The notes under the pieces are model-generated. The model saw only the letters and a list, made by a program, of their open reading frames with translations. It was not told where the DNA came from and did no database searches. A DNA stretch of 19,608 nt from Flavobacterium psychrophilum (GTDB taxonomy: Bacteria > Bacteroidota > Bacteroidia > Flavobacteriales > Flavobacteriaceae): contig CAMBHH010000046.1 of NCBI GenBank assembly GCA_945866505.1, forward strand, positions 1 through 19,608, read 5' to 3'. Each line of letters starts with the position of its first letter. The first letter of the stretch is position 1. Below, one piece after another: positions 14,529 to 19,608 of the stretch. The translations under genes and the position numbers were made by a program.

Positions 14529-15197
14529 TTATGGTTCATAAAATTCAAAAACAGTTGTATAATTTTTACTTACAATTTCTTGTAATTCGTTTAATTCTAA
14601 CTCTTTGTATTTAGAAGCCAAGACGTAAACATCTTGAATTCCTTGCTCAATTGTGTCGGTTTCCAAGAAAAATTTATCATTTGGAATACTTTTAAAAACC
14701 GATTCCAATTCGGTCCCGAGGCTTCGGGATCGCAACAAGTTTTTTCCAAATGAAACATAAAATCCATTATCGATTAACTGTTTGGCTAGTTCCACTTTCT
14801 TTGAAAATCCGTGGACAATCATTGGAACGCTAATCTTCATTCTTTTCTTGATTTCGATGATTTCCTGAAATGCTGCAACACAATGAATCACGACTGGCTT
14901 CTGGTATTTCTCGGCTAAAGCCAATTGTCTTTCAAAAATGCATTGCTGCAACTCAAACGGAGTTTCACTTCTTTTATCCAATCCGCATTCGCCAAGTGCC
15001 AAACATTCGGGCAACGCCAATTTTTCTTCTACAATTTTAAAATCGCTTTCCAATCGGTTTTCGTCAACGTATAATGGATGAATTCCGATGGAATAATACG
15101 GAATGGAGGCATCAAATTCTTGAGGATATTGATTGACCAATTCCAACACATAAGGCTGATTTGTAAATTGATGTGTATGTAGATTGAAGTATTGCAT
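14529..15197 (-). CDS. TatD family metal-dependent hydrolase
   Basis: The 222-residue product is shorter than classical TatD (about 260) but retains each metal ligand position of the family: HTH (His7, His9), GECGLD (Glu70), VIHCVAAF (His105), VHGFSKK (His129) and LETD (Asp181). TatD enzymes are TIM-barrel deoxyribonucleases or tRNA/DNA quality-control hydrolases in the cytoplasm; the exact substrate is open. The ATG overlaps the DUF1684 stop by 1 nt (TAATG), indicating coupled translation. Odd feature: residues around 156-163 (SRSLGT and flanks) are encoded by a GC-rich perfect palindrome, described separately, and seem to lengthen the loop after FGKNLL. Confidence 0.88.
   Translation of the reverse strand: MQYFNLHTHQFTNQPYVLELVNQYPQEFDASIPYYSIGIHPLYVDENRLESDFKIVEEKLALPECLALGECGLDKRSETPFELQQCIFERQLALAEKYQKPVVIHCVAAFQEIIEIKKRMKISVPMIVHGFSKKVELAKQLIDNGFYVSFGKNLLRSRSLGTELESVFKSIPNDKFFLETDTIEQGIQDVYVLASKYKELELNELQEIVSKNYTTVFEFYEP
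14711..14731. repeat. GC-rich palindrome inside the tatD-like coding sequence
   Basis: TCCCGA (14714-14719) and TCGGGA (14724-14729) form a perfect 6-bp inverted repeat around GGCT, in a stretch visibly richer in G and C than the rest of the gene. It keeps the reading frame and codes for part of the segment RSRSLGT. It occurs once in the window. Confidence 0.6.
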
Positions 15198-15799
15198 TAA
15201 TCGTGAAATTTCTTAACCCCTGCTTTGATTTCAATATTCAAATCGTTTTCTAATGGTACTTTTGGGCAAGAATATTTATGATTGTAAGCACAATACGGAT
15301 TGTAAGCCTTATTAAAATCAATAACTATTGTATCGCCTTTTGGGGTTTTCATATCGATATATTTTCCGCCAATATAACTTTCATTAACACAAGTCAAATC
15401 TGAAAAAGGTAAAAATAAATAGTCTTTGTATTCCTCTTTTTTGGACAATTCAATGTTTCTATAAATGTTCAAGCGAAATGATTTTCCATCAATTTCAAAA
15501 TGAGCTTCACCATATTTTACATACATCGGTTTTCTGTCGGTTGAAGTTTTCATTTCGAAAGGTTTTTCGTTTTCGGTTCTAACAAATTTAGCAACGACAA
15601 AGAACTTTTCATTTATTGGATAAAAATCTAATGCCTTGAAAACAGCCAAATCGTCAGCGGTCAACGGACTTGTTTTGGCATCGGCATATTCGGTATTCAA
15701 CTCTTTTTGGAATTTTTCGACAGCCGCAACATCGAATGTTTCTTGGGAAAAACCAAAATTGAATAGTACGAAGAATAGTAAAGTCAGAATTGTTCTCAT
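15197..15799 (-). CDS. Exported DUF1684 family protein
   Basis: The 200-residue product starts with a short signal peptide (MRTILTLLFFVLFNFGFSQ, probable cleavage after Ser18), so it should be in the periplasm or outer envelope. The rest matches DUF1684: an N-terminal region with LDFYPI and FVVAKF, a middle with the pair YGEAHFEIDG and LNIYRN, then the diagnostic block DFNKAYNPYCAYN (161-173), CPKVP (178-182) and IKAGVK (191-196). Cys170 and Cys178 are both in this block. No enzymatic function is established that I can name with confidence. It is the first gene of the leftward operon and has its own promoter candidate. Confidence 0.9.
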   Translation of the reverse strand: MRTILTLLFFVLFNFGFSQETFDVAAVEKFQKELNTEYADAKTSPLTADDLAVFKALDFYPINEKFFVVAKFVRTENEKPFEMKTSTDRKPMYVKYGEAHFEIDGKSFRLNIYRNIELSKKEEYKDYLFLPFSDLTCVNESYIGGKYIDMKTPKGDTIVIDFNKAYNPYCAYNHKYSCPKVPLENDLNIEIKAGVKKFHD

Positions 15800-15813
15800 A
15801 TTATAAATTTTAG

Positions 15814-15844
15814 CAAAAATAGTTTAAATGTTAGAAAGCCGCAA
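15814..15844 (-). promoter_or_regulatory. Probable promoter of the DUF1684-tatD-tcdA operon
   Basis: On the minus strand there is a perfect Bacteroidota -7 element TATTTTTG (15821-15814, consensus TAnnTTTG) and a TTG at 15844-15842, 20 bases upstream, as the -33 element. The -7 lies 14 bases before the ATG. Confidence 0.55.
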
Positions 15845-15859
15845 CGTTTATATTTTGGT

Positions 15860-15885
15860 GAGATTGCTACGTTCCTCGCAATGAC
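15860..15885. repeat. Dispersed-repeat-like hairpin sequence upstream of the MFS gene
   Basis: ATTGC (15863-15867) and GCAAT (15878-15882) form a stem around a 10-base loop. The 26-base segment closely resembles a short intergenic repeat I recall from many Bacteroidota and other genomes. It contains the in-frame ATG at 15881, which is therefore a doubtful start. Confidence 0.5.
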
Positions 15886-15928
15886 TAAAGACAAAATCTT
15901 TGTAGCTTTGCCAACAAGAAATTTCCCT

Positions 15929-17146
15929 ATGCTTAGAACAGGACTTCGTAGTTACATCAACAATTTTAGAGGCTTCCGACGTGAAGTTTGGATTCTGGCT
16001 CTCATCACTTTTATCAATCGTGCCGGAACGATGGTTTTGCCTTTTTTATCGAAATATTTAAAGGAAAATCTACATTTTACATACGGTGAAGTGGGATGGA
16101 TTATGGTGGCATTTGGTTTAGGCTCTATGCTGGGTTCGTGGCTTGGCGGTAAGTTGACTGATAAAATTGGGTTTTATAAGATTATGATTTTTAGTCTTTT
16201 TACTAGTGGAATTTTATTTTTTATTTTGCAATACATCACAAGTTTTTGGGGTTTATGCTTGGGAATGTTTGGTATTATGACCATTTCCGATATGTTCCGT
16301 CCAGCGATGTTCGTCTCTCTTAGCGTGTATGCCAAACCCGAAAATAGGGTTCGCGCTCTGACGCTAGTACGATTGGCTGTCAATCTTGGTTTTGCTGCTG
16401 GACCAACTCTTGGCGGATTGATTATTCTTAGTTTGGGTTACCAAGGTTTGTTTTGGATAGACGGAAGTTCTTGTATTATTGCCATTTTGATTTTCGCCTT
16501 TGCTGTCAAAGAGAAAAAAAGAATACCTTTGACAATAAGCGAATTAGAAGCAAAAATAAACAGAAAATCTATTTATAAAGATCGCCCTTTTTGGTTACTC
16601 TTGTTTACCATTTTTATCATTGCAATGGTATTTTTTCAAATATTTACCACACTGCCTTTGTATCATCACGAAAAATTTGGCCTCACAGAAGTACAAACAG
16701 GATTACTTCTTTCCCTCAATGGCTTTTTGGTTTTCTTGCTAGAAATGCCCATTGTGAGCCGTATTGAAAGAGAGAAAATCAATAAAATCAAAATCATTTC
16801 GTATGGCGCATTATGTTGCGCATTAGGTTACTTCATCCTACTTTTAGACTCTTGGGTCATTATTTTAGTAGTTAGTATTGTTTTACTCACCTTTGGAGAA
16901 ATATTTGCTTTCCCTTTTTCGAATGCTGTTGCGCTAGACCGAGCACCAAAAGGCCAAGAAGGGCAATATATGGGTTTATTTACGATGAGTTTTAGCCTAG
17001 CACATATTGCGTGTTCTAAAACTGGATTGGACATTATATCCCATTTTGGTTATCAAACCAATTGGATTGTTATGGGTTCTTTTGGAATGTTAGCTGTTTT
17101 TTGTTGTGTTTGGCTGAATCGATTGTTGATTACCGAGAATAAATAA
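15929..17146 (+). CDS. MFS transporter
   Basis: The 405-residue product (MLRTGLRSYINNFRGFRREV...) has about 12 membrane helices. The loop between helices 2 and 3 has the major facilitator motif GSWLGGKLTDKIGFYK (G..L.DR/K-like), and a central charged loop (VKEKKR to KDRPFW) separates the halves. This is a drug/metabolite efflux-type MFS protein of the inner membrane; the substrate cannot be read. Start choice: an in-frame ATG at 15881 would add 16 residues, but it lies in a dispersed-repeat-like sequence and the added stretch (KDKIFVALPTRNFP) looks unlike protein, so I prefer 15929. It is divergent from the DUF1684 operon. Confidence 0.85.
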   Translation: MLRTGLRSYINNFRGFRREVWILALITFINRAGTMVLPFLSKYLKENLHFTYGEVGWIMVAFGLGSMLGSWLGGKLTDKIGFYKIMIFSLFTSGILFFILQYITSFWGLCLGMFGIMTISDMFRPAMFVSLSVYAKPENRVRALTLVRLAVNLGFAAGPTLGGLIILSLGYQGLFWIDGSSCIIAILIFAFAVKEKKRIPLTISELEAKINRKSIYKDRPFWLLLFTIFIIAMVFFQIFTTLPLYHHEKFGLTEVQTGLLLSLNGFLVFLLEMPIVSRIEREKINKIKIISYGALCCALGYFILLLDSWVIILVVSIVLLTFGEIFAFPFSNAVALDRAPKGQEGQYMGLFTMSFSLAHIACSKTGLDIISHFGYQTNWIVMGSFGMLAVFCCVWLNRLLITENK

Positions 17147-17186
17147 GCAGCGCAAAGCCACAATTTTCACCTTGAAACTTAAAATT

Positions 17187-17231
17187 TAGTTAAATAACTA
17201 TAAAAATAGTTTTATAACTAAAAATATAGTT
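17187..17231 (+). promoter_or_regulatory. Operator array of five TAGTT/AACTA half-sites before blaI-like gene
   Basis: Half-sites are TAGTT 17187, AACTA 17196, TAGTT 17207, AACTA 17216 and TAGTT 17227. They make two 16-bp palindromes of identical design, AACTAtaaaaaTAGTT (17196-17211) and AACTAaaaataTAGTT (17216-17231), whose centres are exactly 20 bp apart, about two helical turns. BlaI/MecI repressors bind inverted repeats in front of their own genes, so this is the likely autoregulatory operator. Confidence 0.7.
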
Positions 17232-17232
17232 G

Positions 17233-17240
17233 TAGGTTTG
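17233..17240 (+). promoter_or_regulatory. -7 promoter element of the blaI-like operon
   Basis: TAGGTTTG matches TAnnTTTG exactly, 29 bases before the ATG and directly after the last half-site. No good TTTG -33 element is present; its position falls inside the operator palindromes, so repressor binding would block the polymerase. Confidence 0.6.
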
Positions 17241-17269
17241 TTTTCTAGAACAACAAAAACCAAACAACT

Positions 17270-17626
17270 ATGCAAAAACTCACCAACAAAGAAGAGGAAA
17301 TTATGCAAATTTTATGGAAGCTTAAAAAAGCTTTTGTAAAAGAAGTCCTGGCAGAAATTACTGAAGAACAGCCTCATTATAATACTCTTTCAACGATTAT
17401 TAGAAACTTGGAAGAAAAAGGTTTTGTGTCACACAATGCTTTTGGAAACACGCATCAATACTTTCCTATCGTGAAGATGGAAGATTATAGAAAGCGGTTT
17501 ATGAATACTGCAATTGATACTTATTTTAATAGTTCTTATAAAAATATGGTGTCGTTTTTTGCCAAAGAAGAAAAGATCTCAGCTGAAGAACTACGCGAAA
17601 TTTTAGCGATGATCGAAAAAAAATAA
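17270..17626 (+). CDS. BlaI/MecI/CopY-type transcriptional repressor
   Basis: The 118-residue product is a winged-helix repressor: LTNKEEEIMQILWKLKKAFVKEVLAE (helices 1-2), then the recognition region HYNTLSTIIRNLEEKGFV (36-53) and the wing with GNTHQYFPIV (59-68), followed by a dimerisation helix pair (about 75-118). BlaI-type proteins form dimers and repress their own operon until a partner M56 peptidase triggers proteolysis. The classical Asn-Phe cleavage site of staphylococcal BlaI is not obvious; the corresponding stretch reads MVSFFAKEEK. The stop is 4 nt before the M56 gene, so they form one operon. No beta-lactamase gene is nearby, so target genes are unknown. Confidence 0.92.
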   Translation: MQKLTNKEEEIMQILWKLKKAFVKEVLAEITEEQPHYNTLSTIIRNLEEKGFVSHNAFGNTHQYFPIVKMEDYRKRFMNTAIDTYFNSSYKNMVSFFAKEEKISAEELREILAMIEKK

Positions 17627-17630
17627 TCGT

Positions 17631-19511
17631 ATGGAAACAGTATTCATTTACGGCATCAAATCAAGTGGATTGGTAGCAATGTTTTATTTGTCCTATCATT
17701 TTTTATTGCGAAAAGAAACTTTTTTCAACAGCAATCGTTGGTTTTTATTGGCGGGACTCATCACCTCGGTTGTATTACCATTTGTTGTTTTTACAAAAGT
17801 TGTATGGGTGGATCCTATTCCAACAAATTTTGATTGGTCTCAAATTCCTGTAACTGCACCAATAAAAGAAGCATCTTTTGAAGTTAATTGGTATCTCGTT
17901 CTTGGAATAGTTTATAGTATTGGAATTTTAGTGTTCTTGATGAAATTTGCTTTTGATTTTTACAGTTTATCCAAAATTTTGAAAGACAAAACCATTCAAA
18001 AACAAGCCGATTTCAAGTTTATCAATGTAACTGAAAATATTGCTCCTTTCTCATATTTCAATTCAATTGTTTATAACGCATCCCTATACAACGACACGGA
18101 ATTGGAAAACATTTTGGAACACGAAAAAATACATAGCGCACAAAATCACACCATTGACGTTTTGATTTCAAGGTTATTTTGTATTGTTTTTTGGTTCAAT
18201 CCATTGATGTATTTGTACAAAAATGCTATAGCTCAAAATCTGGAATTCATTGCCGACAGCGAAGCTTCTAAAAACATAAACGACAAAAAAGCGTATCAAT
18301 TGACGCTTTTAAAAATAACAACGCAAGAAAATTGTGTTGCCATTACCAATCATTTTTATCAATCATTAATCAAAAAACGAATCGTTATGTTAAACAAAAA
18401 TCAATCAAACAAAAGGAATTCTTGGAAGTATTTATTTGTACTTCCAGTATTAGGTGCATTTGTATTTTTCTTTCAGGTAAAAGTTGTTGCGCAAGAGAAA
18501 GAACAAGATGCTGCAACTGTTGAACAATCAAAATCAATCGAAAATTCGGCAGATGTTTACAAAATAAACAAGAATACCACCGATGCTGAATTAAAAGAAA
18601 AAACTAAGGCTTTAAAAGAAAATTACGCAATTATAGCTACTTTTTCTAGTATGGAAAGAAATTCAAAAAACGAATTGATTGCCATCAAAGTGGATTTAAA
18701 AAAAGGGAAAGAGATTTCGAAGAAAATGGCAACCAAAGGAACAGAAGCCATAAAAACATTTGGAATTATAGTTTCAAAAAATGAAAATGGATTACTCACC
18801 GTTGATTTTGGAACAGATGAAAATGTGATTAACAAAAAAAGTGTCTTGATTTCGCCTGATGCACCTTCGGTTTCAATTGAAAAAGAAATCTTTATCGATG
18901 GTGCCAAAGTAAGTCAAGAGGATTTGGATAAATTAGATCAGAATGAAATTGAAAGCATCGATGTTAACAAAAATTCCGACAAAGGAACCATTCGAATTGT
19001 TACCAAGAAATTCAATAAAACAATAAATGACAATGATATATTTATCAATGACGAAAAAGCAGATAAAGAAGAACTTTTGCTCCTAGATCAAAATACCATT
19101 ACAAAAATGGATATTAATAAAAATGAAAAAACAATTAGAATAACTACCAAAACAATCCATCAATCAGCGGATAATATTGATATTCCAACACCACCAACAC
19201 CTCCGACACCGCCTGCTTTTACCTTAAAAAACCCAAAGCCACCTGTTTTTCCTAAGGCTCCAAAAGCCCCAAAAGGGGACCCTTTAACTGGAGATAAAAA
19301 AGCTTGGAAAGAGTTTGAAAGCAAAATGGAAGATTTCAACAAAAAAATGGAAGCCTTAGAACCACAAATAAAAGAATTTGATAAACAAATGGAGGAATTT
19401 GATAAACAAATGGAACCTTTCAATGCTGCAATGGAGGTTTTTGATAAAAAAATGAAAATCTACGAGCAACAAATGGAAGAATACCAATTCAAGATGAATG
19501 CAAAAAAGTAG
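17631..19511 (+). CDS. M56 (BlaR1-type) membrane metallopeptidase with extended C-terminus
   Basis: The 626-residue product starts with an integral membrane part: helices near 10-25, 36-55, 87-108 and 265-283, with the zinc motif HEKIH (164-168) and the third ligand region NLEFIADSEA (Glu205) between helices 3 and 4. This is the cytoplasmic-facing peptidase of BlaR1-like sensors, which transmits a signal to BlaI. Unlike BlaR1, the C-terminal part is not a penicillin-binding domain. It has a region of unknown fold (290-410), two similar segments (417-459 and 468-507: FIDGAKV..EDLDKLDQN.I..IDVNKN, then IRI.TK) resembling TonB-receptor plug-like repeats of other Bacteroidota M56 proteins, a TPPTPPTPP-rich hinge (519-549), and nine exact heptads (562-624). 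The ligand sensed is unknown. Confidence 0.9.
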   Translation: METVFIYGIKSSGLVAMFYLSYHFLLRKETFFNSNRWFLLAGLITSVVLPFVVFTKVVWVDPIPTNFDWSQIPVTAPIKEASFEVNWYLVLGIVYSIGILVFLMKFAFDFYSLSKILKDKTIQKQADFKFINVTENIAPFSYFNSIVYNASLYNDTELENILEHEKIHSAQNHTIDVLISRLFCIVFWFNPLMYLYKNAIAQNLEFIADSEASKNINDKKAYQLTLLKITTQENCVAITNHFYQSLIKKRIVMLNKNQSNKRNSWKYLFVLPVLGAFVFFFQVKVVAQEKEQDAATVEQSKSIENSADVYKINKNTTDAELKEKTKALKENYAIIATFSSMERNSKNELIAIKVDLKKGKEISKKMATKGTEAIKTFGIIVSKNENGLLTVDFGTDENVINKKSVLISPDAPSVSIEKEIFIDGAKVSQEDLDKLDQNEIESIDVNKNSDKGTIRIVTKKFNKTINDNDIFINDEKADKEELLLLDQNTITKMDINKNEKTIRITTKTIHQSADNIDIPTPPTPPTPPAFTLKNPKPPVFPKAPKAPKGDPLTGDKKAWKEFESKMEDFNKKMEALEPQIKEFDKQMEEFDKQMEPFNAAMEVFDKKMKIYEQQMEEYQFKMNAKK

Positions 19512-19534
19512 AAATACTATTCCAACTAATATTC

Positions 19535-19570
19535 AAAAAAGACGGTCCTTCATCAAGACCGTCTTTTTTT
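19535..19570 (+). terminator. Strong intrinsic terminator of the blaI-M56 operon
   Basis: AAAAAAGACGGTC (19535-19547) pairs with GACCGTCTTTTTT (19557-19569) around a 9-base loop, ending in a run of seven T. It lies 23 bases after the M56 stop. Confidence 0.92.
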
Positions 19571-19571
19571 A

Positions 19572-19579
19572 TATATTTG
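19572..19579 (+). promoter_or_regulatory. -7 element for the next gene
   Basis: TATATTTG matches TAnnTTTG, directly behind the terminator and 15 bases before an ATG at 19595. A clear -33 element was not seen; its expected place overlaps the terminator stem. Confidence 0.4.
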
Positions 19580-19594
19580 CAAAAAACTTAATCT

Positions 19595-19608
19595 ATGTTC
19601 AAAATTCT
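19595..19608 (+). CDS. Possible start of a following gene, cut by the window edge
   Basis: ATG TTC AAA ATT CT reads Met-Phe-Lys-Ile. Only the TATATTTG element upstream and the position after a terminator support it. The product cannot be guessed. Confidence 0.35.

Noticed and set aside
17270..19511. Beta-lactam resistance operon
   Set aside because: No beta-lactamase or penicillin-binding domain is present; the M56 C-terminus has a different make-up.

Overview
The window looks like chromosomal DNA of a member of the Bacteroidota, most likely a Flavobacterium or close relative. Support comes from the low GC content, a type IX secretion (T9SS) tail on a repeat-rich surface protein, TAnnTTTG-type -7 promoter elements, a BlaI/M56 peptidase pair of the kind common in this phylum, and a UbiA-family enzyme of the geranylgeranylglycerol-phosphate type. 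No rRNA, tRNA, CRISPR array, insertion sequence or phage gene was seen.

Layout. (1) 1-5379 (+): the 3' part of a giant secreted adhesin-like protein whose start lies outside the window. It has Ig-like repeats, a LamG-like module that appears to sit inside another Ig-like domain, eight tandem units of about 80 residues, an unrecognised C-terminal region and a T9SS sorting tail. It ends at a hairpin terminator. (2) 9286-5552 (-): a lipoprotein metallophosphoesterase whose C-terminal outer-membrane beta-barrel is cut off by a single in-frame TAA at 6877-6875. (3) 9844-10919 (-): a small two-helix membrane protein, a gap without a clear gene, and a minimal MscS-type channel. An AI-2E family (PerM-like) membrane protein follows at 12061-10919. 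(4) 15799-12197 (-): a compact run of DUF1684 lipid/secreted protein, TatD-like hydrolase, tcdA, UbiA-family prenyltransferase and maf. Overlaps of 1 nt (DUF1684/tatD) and 8 nt (ubiA/maf) suggest co-transcription, with a promoter visible in front of DUF1684. (5) 15929-17146 (+): an MFS transporter divergent from that operon. (6) 17270-19511 (+): a BlaI-type repressor and an M56 (BlaR1-type) membrane peptidase, 4 nt apart, behind an array of five TAGTT/AACTA half-sites and closed by a strong terminator. (7) 19595-19608: the probable first codons of a further gene.

Most genes are housekeeping or envelope genes. The most notable items are the internal stop in the phosphatase-barrel gene, the 20-bp periodic operator array at blaI, the unusual C-terminus of the M56 protein (two repeated plug-like segments, a proline-rich hinge and nine exact heptads with aromatic and Met core positions), a palindromic sequence embedded in frame in the tatD-like gene, and a dispersed-repeat-like sequence that supplies a false upstream start to the MFS gene. 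I did not find a convincing new defence or mobile system.
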